This document shows, in pieces, positions 1 through 10,648 of a stretch of DNA of 64,000 nucleotides. This DNA is from Axinella damicornis (taxonomy: Eukaryota; Porifera; Demospongiae; Axinellida; Axinellidae), in contig OZ007515.1 of assembly GCA_963931865.1 (NCBI GenBank), forward strand, positions 12,600,633 through 12,664,632, given 5' to 3'. Below the pieces are notes generated by a model. That model saw only the letters and a list, made by a program, of their open reading frames with translations, had not been told where the DNA came from and did not search any database. The stretch's first letter is position 1. The number at the start of each line of letters is the position of its first letter. Both the position numbers and the translations under genes were made by a program.

Positions 1-866
1 CGACGACAGAGCTGCTGAGCTGAGGGCCTGTCTTCCTCACCGTAACTCAGACAGTCGGTGGCAATGGAGAGGAGGGGGTGTGTGGGGTTGATAAGGTCGA
101 TGTGTGATTTACGACGCTCAATGTCGAGAACAGGCATTTCGATCCTACCTGTGGGGGACTGAGGGAAGGGAACTGTTTGTGTGCGCTTTCCTGGATTGGG
201 AAACTGTCGAGTCATGATTTGGACACTGAGTACACCATGTGAGAAGCAGTCGAGCTTGTCTGTGTAGACTGGTGGTTCTTTCAGGGCCTCTGGACTCATG
301 TACACCATGGTACCTGGACACATGGTGAGGGGGGTCATGCGAGGGTTAGTATCAGTGAACTTGGACATGCCAAAGTCAGTCACTTTGGCCCTGCTGCCTG
401 CAATCAGGAGGACGTTGTTACTGGAGAGATCGCGGTGGATGATGCTGTTTGAGTGGAGGTAGGCGAGGGCCAGGGCAATGTCGTGGCAGAGGCTCACTTG
501 GATGTGGTAGGGGAGTGGTTCCTGGGATTGCTCTAGGAAGTGGGTCAAATTGTCATCGAGCAACTCCATCAGCAGCACCAGCAGCCCAGACTCAGGATCC
601 CTGCTCACCCCCAGGTACTGCACGATGTGGGGGTGTCTAACTCCACTCAGAAACTCACACTCTTGGTCAAAGCGCTCGACAATCTTTTGTGATCCCGGGT
701 CAGTTGTTTCAATTAGTGTGGGATGGATGATTTTGGCGGCGCATGGTAGCTCATCACAGATGGCTTTGTAGACTGCACCATACGACCCAATACCGAGGCA
801 GGCAGATTTGATGATTTGGACAGTCCGATAGTGAACCAGTCTCTGAGTTTGCAGCTGGCGTGCCAT
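1..866 (-). CDS. Protein kinase, N-terminal part of tandem paralogue (cut by window edge)
   Basis: The frame is open from the ATG at 866 to the window edge (288 codons), so the 3' part lies outside. It aligns without net indels to the complete kinase-kelch gene at 1991-4516, offset 3,650 bp, and is roughly 96% identical by eye. It has the glycine-rich loop GIGSYG (residues 25-30), the ATP lysine in CAAKII (about 45), HRDL (144-147) and DFG (164-166), so it reads as an active tyrosine-kinase-like Ser/Thr kinase. A 5' UTR intron is supported: donor at 1068 and acceptor at 882 (sense CCCACAG), with the ATG shortly after. Whether the coiled coil and kelch part is kept cannot be seen. Confidence 0.85.
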   Translation of the reverse strand, partial: MARQLQTQRLVHYRTVQIIKSACLGIGSYGAVYKAICDELPCAAKIIHPTLIETTDPGSQKIVERFDQECEFLSGVRHPHIVQYLGVSRDPESGLLVLLMELLDDNLTHFLEQSQEPLPYHIQVSLCHDIALALAYLHSNSIIHRDLSSNNVLLIAGSRAKVTDFGMSKFTDTNPRMTPLTMCPGTMVYMSPEALKEPPVYTDKLDCFSHGVLSVQIMTRQFPNPGKRTQTVPFPQSPTGRIEMPVLDIERRKSHIDLINPTHPLLSIATDCLSYGEEDRPSAQQLCR

Positions 867-1239
867 TGGGAGCAGTGATACCTGTGGGAGTGCAGGGACA
901 GTGATCATGAGTACACCACCACCTATACTTCATGCACAGTTGGCCTCCTTTTGCCAATATCATACACGTGAATATATAGTCCCTACAGCATGCGGTTAGT
1001 ACATCTACTATGCATATGCATTTTGCCCCTCCCCCAAGTACTCCCCCACAACTTAACAGTTGACTCACCGAGATATTTCCGAAGGATGAACTGAACAAAG
1101 CGAGATGGTTGAACAAAGTGAGCTATTTCTTAAAGGTCAAACAAAGCAGGCCTTGTTTCAGCAACGGGAAGTACAAAACAAACTCCTGAGTGAATTCACA
1201 GAGCAGTGGGCATACCAGAACTACTGATGCCTGTGATGA

Positions 1240-1735
1240 GACCAGCTGCACTGGTAGTTGTATTGTGAGCTGGTGGGAGGAGACCAGTTGCACTGGTAGT
1301 TGTATTGTGAGCTGGTGGGAGGAGACCAGTTGCACTGGTAGTTGTATTGTGAGCTGGTGGGAGGAGACCAGTTGCACTGGTAGTTGTATTGTGAGCTGGT
1401 GGGAGGAGACCAGTTGCACTGGTAGTTGTATTGCAGAGCTGGTGGGAGGAGACCAGTTGCACTGGTAGTTGTATTGTGAGCTGGTGGGAGGAGACCAGTT
1501 GCACTGGTAGTTGTATTGTGAGCTGGTGGGAGGAGACCAGTTGCACTGGTAGTTGTATTGTGAGCTGGTGGGAGGAGACCAGTTGCACTGGTAGTTGTAC
1601 TGTGAGCTGGTGGGAGGAGACCAGTTGCACTGGTAGTTGTATCGTGAGCCGGTGGGAGGAGACCAGTTGCACTGGTAGTTGTATCGTGAGCCGGTGGGAG
1701 GAGACCAGTTGCACTGGTAGTTGTATTGTGAGTCT
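1240..1735. repeat. 42-bp minisatellite, about 12 copies
   Basis: The unit runs GAGCTGGTGGGAGGAGACCA and on to 42 bp in near-perfect tandem copies. One copy near 1430 carries one extra base. Because 42 is divisible by three and the unit lacks stops in several frames, long spurious reading frames cover it on both strands. It lies between the leader of the first kinase gene and the 3' end of the second. A single ancestral-looking unit is present at the matching place upstream of the second kinase gene (about 5005-5031). Confidence 0.95.
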
Positions 1736-1990
1736 GATGCCGTCACTACTACTCCTGCACAAACGCACACCTCCTCATTCTCGCACACTACACACACACA
1801 ACCTATCCACAGGAAGAACCTGCGTACTGGACCGACTGGTACCCCGTACGTCAAGCGGAGAGCTAGCGTCATCACCATCAGTAGCGCCCAGTGGCAGAGT
1901 GACTTGAAGAGCAGGGCCACCCAGCAAACTGGTTTATAACACGTTCCACAGGACATGAGCAGGGTATCACATTACACACATCTATTGTGT

Positions 1991-4516
1991 TCAAACAACA
2001 CTAGCAATCTCTACTGCATCACTGTCAAGGTAACCAGCTCTACCCCCCACCACCATCAGCTCACTGCTGTGGAGCACTGCCAGTAGACACCAGCGTCGAG
2101 CAGTTGGCATGTGGCTGATGACCTTCCAGGAGTTGGATGTTGGGTTGTATCTGTAAACAGCATCAGTGTCACCATAGCTTGAAACACACCCACCTACTGC
2201 TAGCAGCTGTCCATTGATGGTGGTACAGGTGGACCAGTACACTGGCATGTCGGCAACTTCCTGCCACACTTGGCGCTGGTCAGCTAGTGTTAGAGCCCCC
2301 TTCAGTCGTCCTCCCAGTGACGGAACTGATGATGGTTGGCTGGAGTGTAGGAGGTCGGGTACTGAGCAGGTGAGCACCGACTTTGTCTTCTCATTTGTGT
2401 CAATTCCCCCCAGCATGTACAGACGGTCTCTGCAGATTACAGCTGATGCCCAATTGAAAGGGTGGGGTAGGCTACTGGCTGTAAGCCACTGACAGGTCTC
2501 CGTGTCCATCACCTCCACAGTGTCCAGATTGTCTTCGAACAGCCCTGAACCTGTTGATCCTCCTGCTACAATCAGAGACTTTACACTGCAGACTGCAGCA
2601 GTCAACCAGCGTTTGGTTGGCATGGGTGGGAACTCCTTCGACCACTTCCTCCCCCTGTCTTTCCCAGTGAGGCTGAGGAGTGTGTTACTGGCTTGACCTG
2701 ATTGCTTCCCACCAATGACAGTGAGCAGGCCATTGACAACTGCCAGACTGAAGCGAAGTTGAGGGCACTCAGGGAGGGTGGACCACTGCTGTGTGGGGGA
2801 GTCATAGGCATGCACAGTTGAAGACCCATAACCATTGAAATACGCCACCCTCCCATCCACCATGGCTGCTCCTCTCTGCATCTTCTCTGGTGCCCTCCCA
2901 CTCTTCCTCCATCTCAGATGGATGCTCCTCACTCCACCAGTAGGCTGGTCTCCCTCACCACCCTTCCCTCCACCGTCCTTCCTTGTCGGCTGAGTGCTGG
3001 CCCCACTTACTACTCTACCACTGGCCTCTTGCTGATCCAGTCGTTGGATTTGTCTGTCTTTGGCCGTGAGGCTCTCCTGAAGATCTTTATCTCTCTGTAG
3101 GAGATTTCGCTGAAACTCTGCAGTCAATTGCTCACTAGTTTCTAACTGCTGGCTTAGTTCTCGAAGTTGTTTATCCTTTTCCTCAATTGTACGATCTCTC
3201 AGTGCTAGTTCACGCTGACTCAGTGCTAGTTCACGCTGACTCAGTGCTAGTTCACGCTGACTCAGTGCTAGTTCACGCTGACTCAGTGCTAGTTCACGCT
3301 GACTCAGTGCTAGTTTGTGTTGAGTCTCCTCCACGGTCTGGGACTGACGCTGAAGCTGTTGGTACTCTCTCACTATGCGGGTATGACGTTGCTGAAGCTG
3401 TTGGTACTCTCTCACTATGTGGGCATGACGTTGGTCAAGATGTTGGAATTCTTCATCTTTAGACTGTAGCTGATTTTGCATTTGCTGCCGGAGGGTTTGA
3501 ATTTCCAGCGCTTGCACTTCTTGCTGCTGCTGCAGTTCTCTAATCAGTCTCTCTCTCTCCTCCCTGCCAGTGTCTTGTGCTGGTGTCCTCCTCTCTTGAG
3601 CTTGCTGCACACTCTCACCATACTGGGGGGCTTGTTTCAGAGCAGCTAGACAGCGGCAGAGCTGCTGAGCAGAAGGCCTGTCCTCCTCACCGTAACTCAG
3701 GCAGTCGGTGGCAATGGGGAGAAGTGGGTGTGTGGGATTGATCTGGTCAATGTGTGATTTACGACGCTCAATGTCGAGAACAGGCATTTCGATCCTACCT
3801 GTGGGGGACTGGGGGAAGGGAACAGTTTGTGTGCGCTTTCCTGGATTGGGAAACTGTCGAGTCATAATTTGGATGCTGAGAACACCGTGTGAGAAGCAGT
3901 CGAGCTTGTCTGTGTAGACTGGTGGTTCTTTCAGGGCCTCTGGGCTCATGTACACCATGGTACCCGGACACATGGTGAGGGGGGTCATGCGAGGGTTGGT
4001 ATCAGCGAACTTGGACATGCCAAAGTCTGTCACTTTGGCCCTGCTGCCTGCAATCAGGAGGACGTTGTTACTGGAGAGATCGCGGTGGATGATGCTGTTT
4101 GAGTGGAGGTAGGCGAGGGCCAGGGCAATGTCGTGGCAGAGGCTCACTTGGATGTGGTAGGGGAGTGGTTCCTGGGATTGCTCTAGAAAGTGGGTCAAAT
4201 TGTCCTCGAGCAACTCCATCAGCAGCACCGGCAGCCCAGACTCAGGATCCCTGCTCACCCCCAGGTACTGCACGATGTGGGGGTGTCTGACACCACTCAG
4301 AAACTCACACTCTTGGTCAAAGCGCTCAACAATCTTTCGTGATCCCGGGTCATTTGTTTCAAACAGCGTGGGATGGATGATTTTAGCAGCGCATGGTAGC
4401 TCATCACAGATGGCTTTGTAGACTGCACCATACGACCCAATACCGAGGCAGGCAGATTTGATGATTTGGACAGTCCGATAGTGAACCAGTCTCTGAGTTT
4501 GCAGCTGGCGTGCCAT
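1991..4516 (-). CDS. Kinase - coiled coil - kelch repeat protein, 841 aa
   Basis: Single coding exon. Residues 20-295 are a tyrosine-kinase-like Ser/Thr kinase: glycine loop G25-x-GSYG, K45, HRDLSSNN (144-151), DFG (164-166), and SPEAL in place of APE near 191. Residues 300-500 are a glutamine- and glutamate-rich coiled coil containing six copies of the heptad ALSQREL (about 403-446). Residues 540-841 are kelch repeats (NGLLTVIGG, RLYMLGG, GQLLAVGG, SELMVVGG with the paired W and Y/R residues), predicted to form a beta propeller. The likely role is cytoplasmic signalling, with kelch as the recognition module; no substrate can be named. A 5' UTR intron is supported (donor 4709, acceptor CCCACAG at 4531). 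It is the downstream member of a tandem duplicate with the partial gene at 1-866. Confidence 0.9.
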   Translation of the reverse strand: MARQLQTQRLVHYRTVQIIKSACLGIGSYGAVYKAICDELPCAAKIIHPTLFETNDPGSRKIVERFDQECEFLSGVRHPHIVQYLGVSRDPESGLPVLLMELLEDNLTHFLEQSQEPLPYHIQVSLCHDIALALAYLHSNSIIHRDLSSNNVLLIAGSRAKVTDFGMSKFADTNPRMTPLTMCPGTMVYMSPEALKEPPVYTDKLDCFSHGVLSIQIMTRQFPNPGKRTQTVPFPQSPTGRIEMPVLDIERRKSHIDQINPTHPLLPIATDCLSYGEEDRPSAQQLCRCLAALKQAPQYGESVQQAQERRTPAQDTGREERERLIRELQQQQEVQALEIQTLRQQMQNQLQSKDEEFQHLDQRHAHIVREYQQLQQRHTRIVREYQQLQRQSQTVEETQHKLALSQRELALSQRELALSQRELALSQRELALSQRELALRDRTIEEKDKQLRELSQQLETSEQLTAEFQRNLLQRDKDLQESLTAKDRQIQRLDQQEASGRVVSGASTQPTRKDGGGKGGEGDQPTGGVRSIHLRWRKSGRAPEKMQRGAAMVDGRVAYFNGYGSSTVHAYDSPTQQWSTLPECPQLRFSLAVVNGLLTVIGGKQSGQASNTLLSLTGKDRGRKWSKEFPPMPTKRWLTAAVCSVKSLIVAGGSTGSGLFEDNLDTVEVMDTETCQWLTASSLPHPFNWASAVICRDRLYMLGGIDTNEKTKSVLTCSVPDLLHSSQPSSVPSLGGRLKGALTLADQRQVWQEVADMPVYWSTCTTINGQLLAVGGCVSSYGDTDAVYRYNPTSNSWKVISHMPTARRWCLLAVLHSSELMVVGGRAGYLDSDAVEIASVV
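3201..3318 (-). repeat. 21-bp in-frame repeat coding coiled-coil heptads
   Basis: Five to six near-identical copies of a 21-bp unit (plus strand TAGTTCACGCTGACTCAGTGC) encode the heptad ALSQREL in the kinase-kelch protein. The unit length equals one coiled-coil heptad, so copy changes lengthen the coil in register. Confidence 0.9.
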
Positions 4517-4530
4517 TGTGAGCAGTGAGG

Positions 4531-4709
4531 CTGTGGGAGTGCAGGGACAGTATCAGGTACATGTACCACCACCTGCCATATACTGCATGCACGGCCTCCT
4601 TTTATCTATATTATGTCATACACGTGTATAGAAATTAGTCCCCATGCACTTACAGCAGTTAGTAGCTACATGCATTTGCCCCTCCCCTAAAACATAGCAA
4701 TTGGCTCAC
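4531..4709 (-). other. 5' UTR intron of the kinase-kelch gene
   Basis: Read on the minus strand, the donor CTCG|GTGAGC (4709) and the acceptor CCCACAG (4531) bracket a 179-bp intron ending 14 bp before the ATG. The upstream paralogue has the same arrangement at 882-1068, so the duplication unit included leader exon and promoter. Confidence 0.6.
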
Positions 4710-4727
4710 CGAGATATTTCCGAAGGC

Positions 4728-4835
4728 AAGATGGTTCAACAAAACGAGATGGTTGAACAAAGCCAAGATGGTTGAACAAAGCCAAGATGGTTGAACAAAG
4801 CCAAGATGGTTGAACAAAGCGAGATGGTTGAACAA
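4728..4835. repeat. 19-bp tandem repeat in the leader of the kinase-kelch gene
   Basis: About five to six copies of AAGATGGTTGAACAAAGCC occur just upstream of the non-coding first exon donor. The paralogous leader near 1090-1125 has only one or two copies, so the array expanded after duplication. Confidence 0.8.
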
Positions 4836-5038
4836 AGCAAGGTAGCTAGCTATTTCCTGATGGTTATTTCTCAAAGGTCGAACAAAGCAGCCCTTATATT
4901 TCAGCAACAGGAAATACAAAAACAAGCTCCTGAGTGAATTCACACAGCAGTGAATATCTTGGACATACCAACTACTGATGCATGTCATATCACCAGTTGT
5001 TGTTTGTGAGCTGGTGGGAGGAGACTTTATGTATGTAG

Positions 5039-5134
5039 CTAGCCTCGTTCCCAGTCCCACATCCAGCTTTTCGTCGCTTAAGCAGTACGCTTTATCCGAC
5101 GAAAAGCTGGGCGTAGGACTGGGAATGAGGCTAG
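5039..5134. repeat. Hairpin element of the CTAGCCTCGTTCCCAG family
   Basis: The arms CTAGCCTCGTTCCCAGTCC and its inverse GGACTGGGAATGAGGCTAG bracket a smaller inner palindrome (AGCTTTTCGTCG / CGACGAAAAGCT). This non-coding, MITE-like structure recurs at 17966, 36288 and 49560, with solo arms elsewhere. Confidence 0.85.
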
Positions 5135-5486
5135 CATGTAGCTGTGCTGCATTTGACACGGATCATCAATGAGTTGGAGGAGTTGATTCTGTGCTGGGCA
5201 GGCAACATCTAACTACGAGAACCCACATTAATCCACAGATGGTCTATACCAATATTAAATTCCCCCCCCCCCCCCCCCCCCCCTCCACATGAGAATTTTA
5301 TGTTTGTTGATAGAGTTTTGTTTTTGTGCTCAATTTCCAGTACATGATTTTGGGTTTGACTATACTCGACTTCTTGGCCCTTCAATTATCATTTGAAGTG
5401 CACGGAATAAACCTTGGAAACTGCCGGAGAACTGGTACATCATGGTGTGTGTGTGTGTTGCCATGGTGATGTCATGCTGTGTATTG

Positions 5487-7037
5487 TCATGGTGACCTAG
5501 GGTCTGCACAGTCCTGCCAGGTGTTGTGGCCCCGCCTCCTATGGTCCGCGGTGTCCGTGAACTCGGAGCGTCGCCGGTGGTACTTGGTCTCTGACCTTTC
5601 CTCGCAAGCAGCCTGCAATTAAGGAACAACACCTCATAAACATTGAGAACAACAGCCGACATACATGTACTGTTGAGATGATCTGAACAGACACACGATA
5701 CTCTCTGCAGAGTTTCCATGGATCGTGCAAACATCAATGCAACTTCTGGTAGCTATGTTATGCCAGCGAACCTTGGGTTGCGGGGTCCAGTCATGAGGAT
5801 ACTGGTAGTCCATTCGATGTGTGGTCTCAAGATGTCTGTATTGAGGAAGAACAACAGCCATAGTAGATTCTCAATCCCTTTCCTCCTCTTCTCCCTCCCT
5901 CCTTTCTCCCTTCCCTTCTCACTCTCTCCTCTCCTCCTTCCCTCCTCCTTCCCTCCTCTCCTCGTTCCCTCCTCCTTCCCTCCTCCCTCCCCCCCAACCT
6001 CATTCCATGCTCTGGCCTGTGAGTGGGCAGCACGCTCCCGTAGCCTCTCTCTGGCTTCCCCGTCTCTCGTCTCATGGAGGCCTGGTCAAAGTTGTCATAG
6101 GCAACCATAGTTTGGTGGGTGTCTCGAGTCTCAAAATCCTTCTTCAGTTTGTGCACCTCGCTCATTGCCTCCTGGGTAGTTGTCTCCGGGAGCGTCTGTG
6201 TGTGGGGGTGGTTGTGAGGTTGTGAGGGTGTGGGAGTGTGGACAATACTTCCCAAACAGTGGCACAGCCACAGTACTGCCTCGTGTAGAAACATGATATC
6301 ATTCTTGGCCGGGCACACACCCACCTATACATGCCCAGGTGATGATGGACTTGCAGGTTGAGATCAGTACATGAAGAGTTACATTTTGTCAGTAGACTCT
6401 AAAGAAGCAACCTGAGAGGCTCGAAACTCAAAACGTTTAGCTAGATCCCGCTAAATTCTTCTGCATTTCATGCTGAAGTTCCACGAGCTCTGTTGCCCAT
6501 CATCCTGCATGGCTACACCATGCATTGCTTCCCCCAAAATCTGATCTTCGATCACGAGGCTCAGTATTCTGATCATTGCTCATGACAGGTCAAATTTGGG
6601 TAGGTGAGATACTCACTCCGTCAATGTTCCCTATCCTGACGTAGGTGGCCCTCAACAGGTTCCTCTCGTCCTCCTGGTCACACACATCGTAGTCCTTAGG
6701 CTCCGCCTCACGATCTGCATGCCTGTGTGTGTGTGCATGTGTGTGTGCGTGTGTGTATGTGTGTGAACCGGGAAGGTCATCTTGTCATGCTCTGTGTACT
6801 GATGCATATGCATATGGTGGTTTGTGTGCAGGAGGAGCACTCTCAACCTGCTCAGGCAGACTCCCGTTCCGCAGGAGTCTTGGCCAATTGTCGGCCGAGG
6901 ATCACCATAATTTTCACTCACCAGTTGGAGTTGAGCGTGGCTCTACCGTACTTCATGTGGTCGGAGCGCAGGTAGAGCGTTCCTTTGCGTTCAGGGATAG
7001 AAGGCAAAATAGTGGGGTCCATCGCAAACCCGGCCAT
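5487..7037 (-). CDS. Small five-exon protein, 202 aa; possibly axonemal
   Basis: Exons: 7037-6922, 6722-6617, 6195-5999, 5835-5772 and 5612-5487. The phases chain correctly and give 203 codons. The exon 4 donor (GTTCGC) is weak, so the last exon is less certain. The protein is polar, without signal peptide or membrane segment. It has runs such as KYGRATLNSNWHADREAEP, ERGYGSVLPTHRPEHGM and RRRSEFTDTADHRRRGHNTW. This style (short, aromatic, NW and GHNTW motifs) recalls ciliary microtubule inner proteins such as the CFAP68 group, but I do not firmly recognise the family. It starts 164 bp from the divergent secreted-protein gene at 7202. Confidence 0.6.
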
Positions 7038-7201
7038 GATTCAGTCTTGCAGCTCAGGCCGGCTGCAGCGTTTGGTTGCTATGGGGTAACGTGGGCGTGG
7101 CTGGGTACGACAGTGAACTTTGACCTTCAACACCATGTGATATCAGTGAATATCTTCAGGGTTGCAGTTTGAGGTGATTTCTCAGTGATTTCTGCACCAA
7201 G
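7038..7201. promoter_or_regulatory. Probable bidirectional promoter
   Basis: The 164-bp gap separates the start codons of two divergent genes (minus 7037, plus 7202). It must contain both leaders, so a shared core promoter is likely. No TATA box is obvious; inferred from spacing only. Confidence 0.4.
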
Positions 7202-10085
7202 ATGGGTCGTCTCAGCGTGCTGTGCGTGTGCGTTCTACTGGTGGGGTCGGCGCTGGCCTGCCAGCCTCCCGACTGTGACCACGAGGACTGCGGGACATGC
7301 TGTGAGAGTTTGTTTTGATAGCAACTGGAATAAAGTTGTGAATAGCGTTATGCAAAGTAGTAGCATATAGATACTGTCGTTTTAGGGTGTAGTTCACAGT
7401 TGCACGAGCAGATTTATGATTTCAGACATGTATGTAATATTGGTGTGGGCAATTTGGATGTAGAGCTATCCGGAACTGGACATAGGTAATCAAGTCGTGT
7501 ACTGAACTATGTATTATGCAATTGTACACAAGTTATCTGCACTTGCACAAAGTAAACTAGAGGTTTTCAGTTTGCTTGTCCAGAATTCGGTGCGTGTGCA
7601 CTAGTGTAGTGTGGCTTTGCCTGCACTAGTAATTTTATTACATGCGAAAACACCAGCCAACACCACGACTTACAAGTCACTCACATAAACATACGCTAGA
7701 TAGTCGCTTTGCACCTTCCTTACTAACAGTGAACCACTAGACTGCAATGGCAGCTCGTACGCTGATCTGTCCAGGAACATAGCATGTGAACATTTTGCCA
7801 CTCTATTGTCCGAGTTTGCATGCAATAAGGACCTCTTCCTCGTCCTGAGCTACCCAAAGCCTGGCTGAGCTCGTATTAATGTGCGTCTGTTAGTGTCCCA
7901 ACTCCATGCATTCTTAGGGGGCCTCTGCTGCAGCTGATGGAACGTACTTATAGTGCAGTCACATGACTAATGTGCTGCAGTCATGTGACTAATGTGGTGT
8001 CACATGACTATGTAACTCTCACCCTCTCCAGCAAATGCTTGTTGCCTCATCGAGTTCAAGTATGGTGAGTTGCCATGGTGATGCACTGTCCACTCTTCCC
8101 TGTACAGCCGACTGACATTACATCATTAATTTTGAAGCGTGACAGCGTGTCACCTTGTGTGTGAACTATGACACCAGCATACACAAGCAGACCTATATTT
8201 TGCAACACCTATTTTGACTATTTGTGTGTGAGTGCTTCAACATTCGTCTGAAAGAGAACTTTTCTTCCTCAACAGCCATGAGTCCTGCAAAGGTGTACAT
8301 GACTCTTGTTAGCTCTTTGAAGGCAGGTGTGTGATTAATGTCCCTGCGTGTTTGTTGCCATGCTGTGTGTATTACTATGGAGGGCGAGTGTGTCTCAGCA
8401 AGCCCCACATTAGTTGTGCTGTTTACAGACAGCAACCGAGTGAACAAGCAAGCAATGTCCATCCTTGTCTCCGTCCCAGGCCCAAACCAACCCCAGCGTG
8501 GATCACTTTCAGTTCTGAGTGTTATACTGGAAGCGATATACGTGCTGGATGACAGGTCTGGGAATGAGACTATGTCCATCCATACTAAGACACTACAATA
8601 TCCCCATACCACATACCTAGCTCTCTATACTGGGGGTGGGGTCTCAAGACAAATGCAGCACTCGACTTTGTCTCATGCTGTATATTACGCCTCTTGACCC
8701 ACCCATCATGCAATGAATTCCGTAGTGCACTCAACGTGGTATAGTAACTATGGTAGATATGCTGTAAAGCAAATTTTTATGAAATTTTATGTACCTTTGC
8801 TTTCTCTCTTTGGCCCCACTCTAATCCTCTGCCAGGTGGTGCTGATGGACGGTACACGTTTGTGAATGGAACAGACTTTACCAAGGCCAACATTTCTGGT
8901 GGAGTGAAGTACATGCTCCAGGGCATCCACCGGACGCTGGTGCACCATTACAACGACACTCTCGACTTCCTTGTGCTCTCCAACTCCAGTGACATGAGCA
9001 TCGTGAGGGTGAGCTCTCGGAACCACGCAGTGATGTGACGTTGTAGCATTTCAACTGCATGCATAATAACTTCCAGTAAACTCTAGTAATCTGTAGTAAG
9101 CTCTAGTAATCTCTAGTAATCTCTAGTAATCTGTAGTAAATTCTGGTAATCTCCTGAACTAGAAATCCAAATGGAAGGCAGCGCAAGTTGATGTTACTCA
9201 TCTGGTGCATGCCCTCAGACTCCCCTACAAGGGCGTGCTTCATACGCCAGCCTACTACCGACAAAAGGTTTCCACAGTTACTGCCTGCTCTGCAGCCTCT
9301 GCATATGCGCATAACACCTGCACTATTTTGCTTGACCAAAGCTCAACGCTGCCCCTGGGTGCTCCTTGGTAGCTGTACTCTCAGACTCCACAAACTGATG
9401 CATATTCAGCAGAACTGTTCAACTGTGAGAATCATCCCCCCCCCTCCAGGGATTCTCAATTTCTCGTATTGAGGGAGCCCTGTGTGACGCTGGCCAGAAC
9501 TACAAGAACCTGGTCGGCTTTGTCAAGGGACTGTGTGAGTACACTGTGCAGGCACCGATCGATGATAGAGTGTACGTGTAGCATGCAGAAGATGCCTCAC
9601 AGGAAATTGATGGACAAGGCAGTGAAGTACAAAATAGCAGTAAGAAAGCTTCTTAGGAATCGTTAGGATCTCCAGTCAGCAAATAGGCTATGCCAAGCAT
9701 TAATGTACAACATGATGACTAGTGTCTCTGGTTTGTCCATAACGCTTAGGAATGCAGTTAGAATCTAACAGGTACGCTAGGTGGATGCTGCTTCCAGATA
9801 AAGCCCACACATGTTATTGGCAGTATGCGAAATCACACACGTGCGTGTTTACTTGGAGCCCTATGTACGAGCTGGTGCATGCAACTGGAGTCCGCACTAA
9901 ACTATCCACAAGCAAGACATGACACATTGATCATTCTGAAGAGTGAGATTGGCCTACAGCTGCTCTACCAGAGTGTGGTTGCCACTTGGTAACTGCCTAA
10001 CTACTCACCATTCTCTCCTCTCCCCACAGCGCTGGACTACGCTCAACAGGTCAAGTTTGGCTGTACGAAAACCTACGGTGGCTAG
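7202..10085 (+). CDS. Small secreted protein, 148 aa, five exons
   Basis: Exons: 7202-7301, 8032-8064, 8836-9008, 9450-9534 and 10030-10085. All phases match, giving 149 codons with stop. Residues 1-19 (MGRLSVLCVCVLLVGSALA) are a clear signal peptide. A short cysteine-rich stretch follows (CQPPDCDHEDCGTC, then ACC). The remaining domain of about 105 residues has NGT, NIS, NDT and NSS glycosylation sites, C in ALCDAG and a final C in KFGCTK. No known family is recognised. It is likely extracellular; the closest analogues should be sought in sponges. Confidence 0.75.
9066..9152. repeat. Short tandem repeat in intron 3 of the secreted gene
   Basis: About six to seven degenerate copies of CTCTAGTAAT with CTGTAGTAA variants. 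A similar short run occurs at 42120-42140. Confidence 0.7.
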
Positions 10086-10648
10086 CTAGCGTTGCTGGAG
10101 CTTACAAACTATTAGTTTTTGTTGTAGACAAGTCCTTACAGAATAGTGAGTAGTGTATTGATTGGGTTTGTCCCCTGAGCCGGCCTTTGGGTGTGCCGAT
10201 GTTTCTGCTGTACGATGTCAATTGTGAAACGTCATCCAAAGTTGTGTTAATGCAAATCTAATTATTCAACACAATTCTTGAACTAAATCCCATTTAGTAT
10301 AGTAGGAACTACATGCAACTTACATGGACTGAGCGGTTGGATAATGGCAAGTGGTGGCATTAATATTATATTATGTTGTGGATATTGGTCCGGCAGGCAG
10401 TACATACTTATAAGTATAGGTAACGGACAAATGCATACACATTCAGCACTGGTAATATACCCTAACTCATCGCCTTACCTCCTACTGGACCAACAACCAC
10501 AATTTGTAAAAATAATGTGATGTTTGACAATTTGTGAGATTCAAGAGGGAGATGTGAGCAGCATTTGGGCATAAAATATGATTCATTACAGCGTGGGCGT
10601 AACTTCCCGGCTAATTTGAGGGTTTTCCCCTCAAAGCTGGTAGTCGGG

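Noticed and set aside
1123..1956. 277-codon minus frame and several shorter frames across the 42-bp minisatellite
   Set aside because: They are produced by a stop-free 42-bp tandem unit, switch frame at the one-base insertion near 1430, and have no homologous frame beside the other kinase copy.
4659..5159. 166-codon minus frame upstream of the kinase-kelch gene
   Set aside because: It spans the 19-bp leader repeat (FNHLALFNHLG) and the hairpin element; both are non-coding repeats.
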